A stretch of DNA of 60,000 bases from Zygnema cylindricum. Lineage: Eukaryota > Streptophyta > Zygnematophyceae > Zygnematales > Zygnemataceae. The stretch lies in the NCBI GenBank assembly GCA_037447655.1, contig JBBHKE010002568.1:320711-380710 (forward strand), in the 5' to 3' direction. Made by a program: the position numbers and the translations under genes. The notes below the pieces were generated by a model. The model saw only the letters and a list, made by a program, of their open reading frames with translations. It was not told the DNA's origin and ran no database searches. Positions 23,049 through 33,950 of this stretch are shown piece by piece (the first letter of the stretch is position 1; each line of letters opens with the position of its first letter).

Positions 23049-23763
23049 GGGTGCGTCTCCATGTATTTGAAACTTAGAGAATTTTCTTTGTTTTTTATCG
23101 CAGATCCGGCGGACTCGGATTTCGGGTGTCCCTATGTGTACCAAACGAAGTTGTCACTTAAGGGCGTGACGATTATATACGTCGCCTGTGACGTCGCATG
23201 ACTTTTCGTGACATTGTAGACGTACCGCCATCCAGCCTGTGCCGTTTCACGGTTGAAGAAGATCCGATTTGCCTTTGCGTCTATTGTCCGCTCGACGTGA
23301 AATGGCATCGGATCTTGAGACCCCTGGCGAAATAAAATCCGTACCAGGCGCAAACGGACAAAACCAAACAGATTGTGTACTTTGCTTTGTCGTATTTGAA
23401 CGCAAACGGACAAAACATAACGGATCGTGCACTTTTCGTCGTCGCTTGAATTCTTTTGAATTTTTTTGAACTTTTTTGACACTTACGACTACGGGTTTGT
23501 ATTTGTTTTTCGAAAATTCTTTGTTTTAAAACACATCTTCCCTATGTTTTAAAGAAAAGTTTGAAGATGACGTTTTTTGGCGTGGCCGTGGGTCGAAGAA
23601 CACAAAACGACAACATGTAGTACATCTTAAATTCGATGATGACGCAAAATGTACTTCTCATTTTTCTATTTTTTTGTACGGTTGAAACTTACGCGGTACG
23701 GCTCTAAGTTTTACAGGAAAACGACAGAAAAAAACCCTTACTTAGGCACATGGAGACGCACCC
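23049..23763. mobile_element. PIF/Harbinger-like MITE
   Basis: The ends are a 16-bp perfect inverted repeat, GGGTGCGTCTCCATGT at 23,049 with its complement ending at 23,763, flanked by TTA on both sides (23,046-23,048 and 23,764-23,766). The TTA target and GGG-initial termini fit Harbinger/Tourist elements. It is 715 bp long. Frames inside (up to 116 codons) show no transposase or DNA-binding motif, so it is taken as non-autonomous. Confidence 0.72.
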
Positions 23764-23961
23764 TTAGTTGTGTACAGAACTGTACACTAATCATCATTAT
23801 TAGCGTTACGGATTTAAGAGTGTTAATGTGAAAAACTAAAAAAAGCATATACAACAGTACGGTAATTTGATGCAAGACGGCGTCAATTTTAGTCCACACG
23901 TTTTTATAAGTATTGCTAACACTTATGTATGATTTTCGACCAGAAAAAGTCGAGACCAAGC

Positions 23962-24266
23962 ATAGTTCAAAAGTAGGCGTTTTTATGGTAGGCCTTTGGT
24001 CGGCGCCTTTATCGTAAGTTGTGTTATGGGCTTTTCATGTGATCTTCTTAGATCGCTACTTTGATCATCGACCGTCCGATCATCCAAATCTGACGGTGTC
24101 AATTTTTTTTTTGGTCCAAATGTTTTAATTGGTCCAATATTTGGTCCGAATGTTTTAATTGGTCCGAATAGGTCCGAATATAATATGGGTCTTAAGGTCA
24201 TATTGTATGTTTTTCGTACAATAGGCATATTGTATGGGCCTACTTTCACCTACTTTTGAACTATCT
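23962..24266. mobile_element. 305-bp MITE with 8-bp target duplication
   Basis: The left end ATAGTTCAAAAGTAGGCG faces the right end CACCTACTTTTGAACTAT. GACCAAGC (8 bp) is repeated outside both ends (23,954-23,961 and 24,267-24,274). An 8-bp duplication suggests hAT. Interior repeats of GGTCCGAATGTTTTAATT occur at 24,110-24,175. Confidence 0.7.
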
Positions 24267-24274
24267 GACCAAGC

Positions 24275-24812
24275 TAGGATTATCCACTCTATTAAAAGAG
24301 AGAAGTGTCACGTTTCACTGACGATAATAAAGATGGAACAAGTCACGCCCACGCGTCTATAATTTTAGATTTGCTATATAGGATTTTTCTTACGAAAGCG
24401 TCAGCGACATGTACGAACGTTCACATTCCGCATTGAATGCAATGACAGGCTGGCGACAGGCGCTAAATGTATTGCCAGCCTGTCACAGAGCGCTTCCGAT
24501 TTACCGAATAACGGTCACAGGTAAAGGCAAGCAACCGGTCCTTCGGATCTCCCGGCTAAAGGGACGTCCACTTTGTCTAGAAAGAGACAAAAGTGACAAA
24601 CCGCTCTAGTCCTGAAATAGCTGGCAATCATTGTACGCATAAAAAATACTATGGGCCAAATTGAATGTTTGAAAATACAGTGTAGCCACAGTAAAATAAA
24701 TCATCTACGCCAGGAAACACCGAAATGCCCGAGAAGCTGCCTCAGGATGCATTGCATAGAAGCGAATCTCCGATACAGAATGACATTACAGGTTAAAACT
24801 AATTGGCATTTT
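24275..24812. other. Intergenic with a perfect 12-bp hairpin
   Basis: TGACAGGCTGGC (24,443-24,454) is followed by its exact complement (24,474-24,485) with a 19-bp loop. No gene is recognised. Confidence 0.5.
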
Positions 24813-25263
24813 TAGTGAGGCGCTGTGTATCGGTAGCCATTTGCCGATAGCCGATATACCCTTTTATTTGGCCTACCGATAATCGATATATTGGCACAGG
24901 GTGTTTTAGGGTTTTTCTAAAAAACCCTAAAAAACCCTAAAAAACCCTATTGGCACAATATATCGATAACGGTGTTATCGCAATGAAAAATCGATATTAT
25001 CGGGTTTTTATCGCGATACCGCTGGTTCGACATCCATCGGCGATACATCCGTACTTTGGTACGGTATGGATTGTGAAAATATGTTCAAAAGTTCCCCTTC
25101 CCCACCCCGTGGCGACATCTGCGTACTCATATTTGTACACTATTTACATACTATAAAATCCGTACTATTTGAACCAAAATATCGGTACCCCTGACCGTTC
25201 GATAACCGATAACTATCGGTATCCATTCTAACGCGATAAGTTTTTACCCAATACTTAACACTA
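24813..25263. mobile_element. Small hAT derivative
   Basis: The right end (complement TAGTGTTAAGTATTGGGTAA) and the left end (TAGTGAGGCGCTGTGTATCGG) resemble the termini of the 16,256-20,064 and 29,268-30,314 elements. CGATA/TATCG motifs fill both subterminal regions. At 451 bp it has no transposase. The 8-bp flanks do not match. It contains a telomere-like CCCTAAAAAA run at 24,910-24,950. Confidence 0.6.
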
Positions 25264-26369
25264 TTTTTAACCATAAAAGAAATGTAAGAACTATTGCGGA
25301 CAAACGAATTTTATGGGGACACAGAATTACAAAATGTCTTGGTTCTTTTTTTATCCAGTCTAAGACTCTCTCTCACACTCAACTTACACAGTAACAATAC
25401 TCCACCACTCTTCCATCAATCTAAAAACATATCATTTTAGTATTTTCCCCAACTTCTCGATAATCTCCTTCATCTTAAAAGGTTGTAAGGAAATATTTAA
25501 ATATAACAATTAAAAAAAAAACTAAAATGAAAAAACCATGAAGGTACAAAATGGGTAACAAAAAAAACATCCATAAACTACAAGAGTCAAGGGAAAATAG
25601 GCAAAAGCGTCAAGATTAAACAAATGAACAACTGTACCTAAAGCAATTTTCCATAAAAACTACATAAAGTTAGCAAAGATGACAATCAAGAAAAATAGGA
25701 ACCCTACTGTATATGACAATCCCGCAAACCGAACAAAATAAGGTTTACAACCTCAAAAAGAGTGGATGTGGAATTTATCATGTGGTGGAAAATTTAGGAG
25801 ATCTCGCTAAACACCTACCACCATGCTCCATCACAAGAGAGCCACGACTTCCGCTCACAAGAGGGCAACATATACATGTTGTTAGTAAAAAGAAACGAGA
25901 GAGCTCTGTCGAGGCCTCTCCAACCTCTAAATTCAAAAGTTTTCGACGCGCGATTTTGTATGAAATCGTTAAAGAATTTGTCGCGTGTGTAAAAAATATA
26001 CATCACAAACATGATGAGTTCATTTCACACTTTTTGGTAAGTATAATCTTAAGTCGTTATATCCAGAGATATCATGGTCATGTACAATATTGCACGAGAG
26101 GAAATAAGTGTCTTTTTATGATAAAAAATATGACATCACCAAAGGTTTAGTCGAACGTATGGAAGAAGAGCAAGGCACTTCGACGTGTGTGTATACTTCT
26201 AAACTTATGGTGAAAGGGGGTCACTTAAGAAACCTCTCGTTTGGCCAATTGCATTGCACACCAAAACATGTGTGAAACTGCGTTCCTCTTTATGTGAGCC
26301 ACGAAGTACATGAATAATTTCAAACTCAATAACGTTTGTTGTAAACACAATGTCAACGCCTTGGTGAGG
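25264..26369. other. Region upstream of copia A1 with one unassigned ORF
   Basis: An ATG-initiated frame of 145 codons on + (25,713-26,150) is the longest feature. It is basic, ends near the copia LTR and has no domain I recognise. It could be a remnant of an element into which A1 inserted. The rest is AT-rich and shows nothing. Confidence 0.3.
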
Positions 26370-27380
26370 TGTAGAAATTAAAGGTTATTTTAGTATTTTT
26401 TAGGTTTTGTAAAAGATGAAATGCATAAAAGAAGCAGAGGCATCTGCCTCTAACTCCTCTCTTCAGCTCCCACACTTGTCGCAATCACTAAAGGTTGAAG
26501 AAGGAGATAGAGCCGTGGCTGCCTGTGCTATCCACAGAGAGACAGGCAGATGTTTTTAGTAGGTTTACTAAAAGGATACTTGACGGACCCATGATTTGAT
26601 CGTGGTAATGCCGTCCGTCAAGTTAACCGGTAGCTGTTAGCTTTATCCTACAAGTATAGGATCGGTGTTGAGATATATAGGGTTTGGCAAATATTTAAAT
26701 AGTTAGACGTGAAATAAATCATTTAACGACAACTATATAAGTTATGCATCGATTTAGTTTTGTAAAGTACAGAGTACGGTACGGTACCAAAACGAATACC
26801 GCGCATTTTGTTTCAACAACCAAACAAATATCACGCAAGTATTTATGACGGCTACGGCCGCGAAGGATGCCGAGATCCCGGAATAGGATTTTGGCGTTGT
26901 GCGGTCACCGCCAAATCGACCGACACGTGGCACAACCACATTGGATTGCGGCATCTCTGGGAATAACAGAAACGAGTCCGGATATGACACGTGTCGACTT
27001 TTTGGCAATGTTGTACAATGTCCGTACAAAAAGTACGCCGGTACCTATACCTTTTTGTACGACACAGTATTGTGATTGGTGCAGTACGTCAAAAGATAAA
27101 GTTTAAGAGAGAGATAAGACTTAAAAAATTTCGGTAGATAGGACCTTCTCTTTGAGAGAGCTTCTATATGAAAGGCCAACTTTGACCCACCATAACTTAC
27201 TACTTAAGGGAGCAAATTGAGAAATTATTTTTGCTATCAACTCACGGGAGTCTTGCCTTCACGAGGTGATGGTGGTCAAAGTTTTTGTCTGCCAGGATGG
27301 CAGTTATTTTGCTGAAACACAAAGGGGAAGGCTTCGTGTGAGCTACCTACTATGAGGACCTATGGAGGTCTCATAGTTAG
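26370..27380 (+). repeat. copia A1 5' LTR
   Basis: It begins TGTAGAAATTAAAGG and ends near GGTCTCATAGTTA. It aligns throughout with the LTR at 39,056-40,053 and, inverted, with 32,388-33,418. All three share an inner GACGGACCC...GTCCGTCAAG block and ACACGTGGCACAACCACATTGGATT. Confidence 0.85.
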
Positions 27381-27385
27381 AAGTT

Positions 27386-28330
27386 ATGGGCCCACCCTCT
27401 AGGGTGCCCATATTTTATGAAACTGGCTTCATATACTGGGAAAGTATGATGATAGCAACTCTATATGAAAAACGGTTTTGGGGAATAGTGAGTGGACAAG
27501 TGAGACGTCCATACAGTCTTGTGATCCCTCCAGGGTTTGCAAGAAGCATATTCACCAAAGATGCTAATCCATCTCCAACGGAGGAAACAATGCAAGGGGA
27601 GGTGGTGGACAAAGGAAAAGAGAAGGAGATGGTCAGAGCAATAACAACTAGTTCGTCTTTCTATCACCCATTCCGAAGAACCTACAGAATGATACCGATA
27701 CAAGGGACTACAACAATATGGCGGCAAAGCACTTCATCCTCCGCCATCTTACTCAAGGGCTTGCATCTCCTCATTTGCAGGTAGAGAGGGCATCCGATCT
27801 TTGGGTGGCTCTCATAGAGATGTACCGAAGTGGTACGATTCAGCAATAGCGGTTGGCTGATCAGAAAATAGACGCAAATGTATACAAGGGGAGCAAGATG
27901 TTGGATTTTTGCAATGAGCTTGCTACACTTTTCATGGAACTAGAGACTGGAAGACAGGTTAAAACTGAAACAATGAAGGTTAACTGCTTGCTCATGAAGT
28001 TACGTAATGAGTTCGAGAACATAGTCAACCGTGTGCAGGACTTGTCGCACTCAAGGTGGATATGGAATTCAATGGTAGGGATGATTTTCGTTCGGGAGAA
28101 TACGATTGAGATTCGAAGGGGAGGAAAGAGTGGGCAAGCCTTGGCAGGTGGGACTGATTGGAGGAACAATGATTCCAGGAAACCAGTCGGAAATTATGGA
28201 ACAACGGGGGCAGAAAAATTAGACCGACGAGTTTGAACGAAGGGCTCCCAAGGGTTTGTGCCACTTTTGTAATAAACCATGGCACTATATGGCGGAGTGC
28301 AATAAGTTAACCGAGCTGCGGTTAAAGGAG
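27386..28330 (+). pseudogene. copia A1 gag pseudogene
   Basis: The N-terminus MGPPSRVPIF...YWE is the same start block as in element B (31,516). A UBN2-type gag segment follows at 27,853-28,236 (FCNELATLFMELETG, LLMKLRNEFENIV), then the zinc knuckle. Frames shift between 27,784 and 27,853 and again near 28,236. Confidence 0.78.
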
Positions 28331-28469
28331 GGGCAGACTGGTGGAACCCCGAGAGGAAAAAAATAGGCCCTTGTGACATAGGTACATGAGGCGGAATCCG
28401 AAGACGAGGACGATGAACTCTTATTGTATGAGGAGTTGGAATCGAAAAACAAGGTCGAAATTCCACAAA

Positions 28470-29250
28470 GGCAGAAATGTGCTTTCGGTGGATTAAAAGG
28501 TGAAGCAGGCAGGATCGTAGATTCAGATGCCACCATGCACATGTGTAAGGATAAACACCTGTTCACTAAGATATGAAAGATTCCCACCGCAGAGATAGAG
28601 TACGGGGATGGGAGGATAGTCAGTATTACTCGTGTAGGATCGATAGATCTGAAGGTGTTAGTAGAAGGAAAGACATCCATAGTTACATTCTCCGATGAAT
28701 TGTTTATCCCAGAGCTGAACAAAAACCTCATCTCTACATCTGTATTAGATGATAAGGGTTTTGATACTAGCACTAGGAAAGGAGTCTTTACTGTTAGTTT
28801 TGAGGAGGAAGTTTATTTCACAGCTGAAAAAGGTCGCCAAGGGATGTTTAGGCTGATTTTAAGAAATGAAAAGAAGAAACTTTATTATGCTGGTGTTCAT
28901 GATATAATGTTGTGGCATAATAGGCTTGGGAATGTGAATCTAGATAAGTTATGAGGGATGAAAATGATGGGTGTAGTGGAAGGGATTGAGTTCGGTGAGA
29001 GTGAGAATCTAAGTGATTGTAGTGGATGTGCTCAAGGTAAAGCACACAGGTTACCTTCCCAGAAACTGCCACCTACAAGGGGGAAAATATTATAGATTTA
29101 TTACACACAAATACTTGGGGGCCGGCCAGAGCGCCCTCACCCGGGGGGAAGAGATGTATGATGACTATCATCGATGATTGGTCTCGGTATTCTAGGGTGT
29201 ATTTTCTGAAAAATAAGTCAGAGGCTCAAGAATGTTTTTGACAATATAAA
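28470..29250 (+). pseudogene. copia A1 protease, pre-integrase and integrase start (pseudogene)
   Basis: CAFGGLKG and IVDSDATMHMC mark the protease region. KNLISTSVLDDKGFD and LWHNRLGNVN (pre-integrase with the H of the HHCC motif) follow, then CSGCAQGKAHRL (CC of HHCC) and DDWSRYSRVYF (integrase core). Stops lie at 28,574 and 28,952, among others. Confidence 0.78.
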
Positions 29251-29267
29251 ACATGGAGTGAAAAAAT

Positions 29268-30314
29268 TAGTGTTGTGTATCGGTAAAAAACTTATCGCGA
29301 TAACACCGATACCGATAGTTATCGGTTATCGAACGGTCAGAGGTTTCGATATATCGGTCTGAGACCAACAAATTCCATATCGGCGATAACTTAAAAAATA
29401 TATATTATGCATACAATGGTACTTTATAACATACTGTATTATAGTATTGACTTTGTATAATAAAGTACCTTCCATTGCACCCGTACATTTTTCGTATAGC
29501 TATATACAGTGTCCGTATATGTCCGTACTTTCTAGGGTTATATAAATGATGATACTTTGCCGTACATTTTCGTCTATTTCAGTACAACTGCGCTACATTT
29601 TTCGTATATTTACGTGCAATGTTTGTACACATCCGTACTACTTAGGATTATTATAAGGGGGGATTTTAGGGTTTATAGGGTACATTGCCGTACGTTCCTG
29701 TATATTTCAGTGCGGTTGACAAATATTTGCCGTGTTATTAGGTTTGTAGGGTACACTTTCCGTATAATTTCGTACATTTATGTTGGTTGTTTGTAATTTT
29801 AAAGATTTGTGAATGATTTTCTAGTATTTCGCTTTTCGTACATTTTCGTACATGTCCGTACAGAGAAATCTACGAATTTTACGAAAAGTATGAAAATCGA
29901 CGAATATTACGTAATTTTTACAGAAAAGTCCAAATCCGTACAAATTGGACATCTATGGGCGTAACTAAAAGTCAAAAGGACATTGAGGAAGGGAATGGGA
30001 GCGTGGAACCCAAGTAAAACCCCCTTAAATAATAAAAGGAAAAATTGCGATTTTTTACCGAAATCGTGGGGAAGGGGGTCCGAGGCGCGTCCGAGGAATT
30101 GACATACGGTAAACTGTAATGTCCGTACATTTATTTGTACGGTCCGTACATATATCGCCGATAGTTATCGATATCGGTGTTATCGCCGATAAATATCGGT
30201 AATTTATCGGCGATAATGCCGATAACGATATATCGTACCAATATATCGATTATTGGGTACTCGAAAAAAGGTCCACATCGGTTATCGACAAATCCTTACG
30301 AATACACTACACTA
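29268..30314. mobile_element. Non-autonomous hAT element with perfect 8-bp TSD
   Basis: Termini TAGTGTTGTGTATCGGTAA and (complement of the right end) TAGTGTAGTGTATTCGTAA form the inverted repeat. GAAAAAAT is duplicated at 29,260-29,267 and 30,315-30,322. The element is 1,047 bp with no transposase. Dense TATCG/CGATA repeats lie within about 100 bp of the left end and 180 bp of the right end. It is inserted in the copia A1 integrase. Confidence 0.88.
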
Positions 30315-30331
30315 GAAAAAATCCATGAAAC

Positions 30332-31300
30332 TGTTGATATTTGAGTATTTTTTAGGTCTTTATTAGGATAGAAAAAGAGCAAAGACAGTCTGCCTCTGAC
30401 TCCATTCTAGAAGCCCCCACACTTGTTGTAGACATTGAAGGCTGGAAAGGGAGCTAGAGCCATGGCTGCCTAAGCTCTCCAAAGAGACAGGTGTTAATAA
30501 ATGGTAGGTCTACTAAAATAGATATTGATGAACCCCAGATTTGATCTTGGTACCTGCCGTTCGTCAATATTCCGATAGCGGGTAACTTTGTTTGTTTAGT
30601 CTAGGGCTAGTACTAGCACATACGGGGTTTGATAAGTATTTAAATAGTTACACGCAGGCTAGTTTATTTAACCAAAAATATAAACGTAGTGCATAGATAC
30701 AGTTATAGATAGTACAGAGTACGATTTTTATGTATTGTATGAAACAGATACTGCGCATTTGTTTCGATCGCGAAACAAATTTTCGCACGTATATTTTCAA
30801 CGGCTACAAATATAGCCGGATTTGATCGAACGGCCAAAATAGGCACCGCGATCTCGGAATATGTACTTTTGGCGTTTTACGGTCATCGCCACTTCAAGTG
30901 ACACGTGGCACATCAACATTGGATTGCGGCGACTCCGGAGATTACGGGAACAAATCCGGATATGACATGTGTCGACCTTTCAGCCATATCGTCAATGGTC
31001 GTACAAAAAGTACACCGACACCTTTACTTTTCTGTACAACACAATAAAGTGATTGGTGCCGTACGGATGTAGATGGAGTCTTAGAGAGAGATAGGACTTA
31101 GAATATTTCTGGTAGGTAGCCGCCTCTCTCCTAGAGAGCATCTTGTATAAAAGGCTAACTTTGAGCAGCCATAACTATCAACTCAGTTGACCAAATTCAG
31201 TGATTCTTTTTGCTGCGCACTAAAAGGAGTCTAAGCTACACATGGGTATACTCGGTCAGATGCCAGGGTGGCTGCATTTCTAAGGGAAATTCAAAGCAGG
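30332..31300 (+). repeat. copia B 5' LTR
   Basis: It is related to the A-type LTRs but distinct at its start. A TATA-like TATAAAAGG lies at 31,146-31,154, in the position matched by TATAAAATG in A2 (39,850) and a mutated site in A1. The exact 3' boundary is uncertain. Confidence 0.65.
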
Positions 31301-31491
31301 GAATGTTATCCAAAACTCATATTCTAACTTTCCATTCTATGGTGGAACTGAGCACACAAAAAGTCTTATTTGACAAGGGTGAAGCACTAATGGGGTTCTG
31401 ATTGTCAAGGGGTCAATCATTTCGGTTTATATAAATTTGGAGTCGGCACTATCTAGATTAGCTTCTTTGGATATGCGAATTTTTTGTGGCA

Positions 31492-32382
31492 ATGGAGCCC
31501 ATAGAATTTCAGGTTATGGGCCCACCATCTAGGGTGCCTATGTTTGGTGGAACAGACTTCACTTATTGGGAGTTCACGATGGAGGGATTGCTTTTTGAAA
31601 AGCACTTATGGGGGATTGTTTCGGGACAAGTGAGGTGTCCGCCATCCGGCTTTGGAGGAACTCACTATAGAGAATCATCTGGGGCTTTCCAGATAACCAA
31701 CCGGAGTAAGGATGCAACTGAAGGTGAAGGGAAAATCATTACCATGTAAGGGGAAAAAGGGGAGAAGGATAAAGGGACATCGATGGTGAGGGGAGTTGGG
31801 CTCTCGGCTACGGTTCAACTTGTGGGGGTTATAACTGAACCAAAAATTAAAGAAAATGACAAAAAAATTTGGGAATGTAAAAACACTATAGCAAAACATC
31901 TCATACTTAGATATGTGTCTAAGTCCATAGCTATCACTCTTTTAAATCCATCTAAGTCTTCGAAAATCTGGGAAACACTAATTCAGATTTATAAAAGTGA
32001 GACTATACAGAGGCAGCAGTCAGTAAAACAAGAAATGAATGCCTATGTTTATAAAGGCAGTAGCATGATAGAGTTTTGCAATGATATTGCTGCGTTATAT
32101 GTTAAGCTTGCTACTACGGAATAGGTAGAATGTGAAAATAGAAAAATTAGTACACTAATTATGAAACTCCCAGATGAGTACGAAGACATCATTTACCGTA
32201 TGCGGGGAATGGATGGCTCCACATGGACTTGGAGCATTACCATGGGGATGATTCTTGTGAGGGAAAGCACTTTGGAACTTTGAAGGGGAAGTGACAAGGT
32301 GAATGCATATACAAATAGTGGTGATTGGCGGAAGCATGATGAGAGGAATTGCGGTGACGAGCGAAAGCGTGATGAGAGGAAG
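31492..32382 (+). pseudogene. copia B gag, first part
   Basis: It starts MEPIEFQVMGPPSRVP (ATG at 31,492) and contains FTYWEFTMEGLLFEKHLWGIVSG. UBN2-like blocks follow (ITLLNPSKSSKIWETL, MIEFCNDIAALYVKL, MKLPDEYEDII). It is interrupted by stops (31,747 and 32,122) and by the solo LTR after codon context GGAAGAAAGA. The reading resumes at 33,424. Confidence 0.75.
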
Positions 32383-32387
32383 AAAGA

Positions 32388-33418
32388 TGTAACTCTGAGA
32401 CCTCCATAGGACCTCAGAGTAGGCAGCTCACACGAAGCCTCTAGGATAACCCTGACCCCTTTGTGTTTCAGCAAGAATAACTGCCACCCTGGCAGACCAA
32501 AACTCTGATCACCTTCATCACTGTAAAGGCAAGACTCCCTTGAGTCTATAGCAAAAAGAATCTCTGAATTTGCTCCCCTGAGCAGTAAGTTATGAAGGGT
32601 CAAAGTTGACCTTTTGTAAAGGAGCTCTCTAGGAGAGAGGGTCTAATCAATCAAATTTTTCTAAGTCCTATCTCTCTCTAAAACTCATCTACTGAAGTAC
32701 GGCACCAATCATAATAGTGTATCGTACAGAAAGGTACATGTGCCGATATACTTTATGTAAGGATATTGGACAACATGGCCAAAAAGTCGACACATGTCAT
32801 TTTTGGATTCGTTCTTGGAATCCCAGGAGATGTCGTAATCCAATGTGATTGTGCCACGTGGCAATTGACGTGACGTCAACCGCAAACCGCCGAAAACCTA
32901 TTCCACGATCTCGGCATGCTTCGTGGCCGTCCGATTAAGCCGGGTTACAATCGTGACCGTCATAAATACTTCCGCAGTATTTCTTTCGCTTTCTAAACAA
33001 AATGCGCAGTATTCATTTCGAATGTTCCGTACGCCGTACTTTACAAACTGTATCTATGTTTAAAGATCCCGCTAAATGAAATAGACTACGTGTTAACATT
33101 TAATTAACTATCAAACCATACACCTTCAAGCATGATGGCAGACTAAATGGCTAAGGCTACAGGCTAAGAGTGGACGGTAGGTACCCGGTTCAAATTTTGG
33201 ATTCGTCAATTTATATTTTGGTAAATCTACCAAAATCTACAACCCGTAACTCTATCTCTAATCAGCATAGGCAGCCATGGCTCTAGCTCCCTCTTCAACC
33301 TTCAGTGACTACGACAAGTGTGGGAGCTAAAGAGAGAAGTTAGAGGCAGACTGCCTCTGCTTCTTTTCTGCATTTTGCGAAACCTAGAAAATACTAAAAT
33401 AAACTTTTTATTTCTACG
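32388..33418 (-). mobile_element. Solo A-type copia LTR, inverted, with 5-bp TSD
   Basis: The sequence is the reverse complement of the A-type LTR: TGTAACTCTGAGACC at the left, TATTTCTACG at the right. AAAGA is duplicated at 32,383-32,387 and 33,419-33,423. The coding sense of gag B continues on both sides of the insert. The terminal base G in place of A at the right end is a point change. A solo LTR implies past insertion followed by LTR-LTR recombination. Confidence 0.85.
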
Positions 33419-33423
33419 AAAGA

Positions 33424-33937
33424 CAAAGGTAAACCTTATCGAAACTTCGTTGGAAAAAGAGGGAGAGGAAAAGAAAGGGGAGCTTTGAAAAACGGGGTTT
33501 GCTTCTTTTGTAGGGAACCGCGTCATTATATGGAGGAACGACCTTGTTTAGAAGAACGTAGAAGTTCGAATGTGGATAAGGAGGAAGAAAGGGAAGAGGA
33601 GAAAGAGGATGAAGATATTTTAGAGCTTCTTCACATGGGCAGAATGGAAAAGAGAGAAAAACACACAGAAATTCGAAGAAAGCAACAGTGTGCTTTTGGA
33701 GGTATAAGGGAAGTGAAGAGAAAAGAGGTATTTAAAGGAGTTAGAAATAATGAGGGTAATTTTATGCATATTTTGGAAATAGAAAACTGGTTGGAAAGGG
33801 AGATTTCAACGGATTCCAAAGTAAGGGGAGAAGTGAGTCTAGAGGGGGCTCTAAAGGATAGGGGAGAAGAGGAATATTTGATTAAAAGTTTAGGGGAGGA
33901 GAAATATTTATTGGGAATCAAAATAGAAAGTGATTAG
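33424..33937 (+). pseudogene. copia B gag, second part with altered zinc knuckle
   Basis: A basic linker (KRGRGKERG) leads to CFFCREPRHYMEERPC. Three knuckle ligands are in place, but the residue four after His plus one is Arg rather than Cys, so the CCHC site is broken or shifted by two. The frame continues through acidic stretches and CAFGGI, where the A elements have CAFGGL before protease, and then diverges. It ends at 33,937 after a segment like RT (GEEKYLLGIKIESD). Confidence 0.68.
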
Positions 33938-33950
33938 TGGAAAGAATTCC

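Larger units (their letters stand above)
26370..29260 (+). mobile_element. Ty1/copia element A1, 5' portion
   Basis: An LTR of about 1 kb (26,370-27,380) runs straight into gag (ATG at 27,386). The gag is followed by a CCHC knuckle near 28,257 (CHFCNKPWHYMAEC, perfect spacing), a protease-like segment with IVDSDATMHMC near 28,515, a GAG-pre-integrase domain with LWHNRLGNVNLDKL near 28,910, and the start of integrase (HTNTWGP, then DDWSRYSRVYFLKNKS) to 29,240. It then ends at a hAT insertion. The protease D-[ST]-G motif reads D-S-D, and the first integrase Asp (normally H-T-D) is Asn. Several stops break the frame. No leader or primer-binding site separates LTR and gag, which suggests a deletion. 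Confidence 0.82.
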
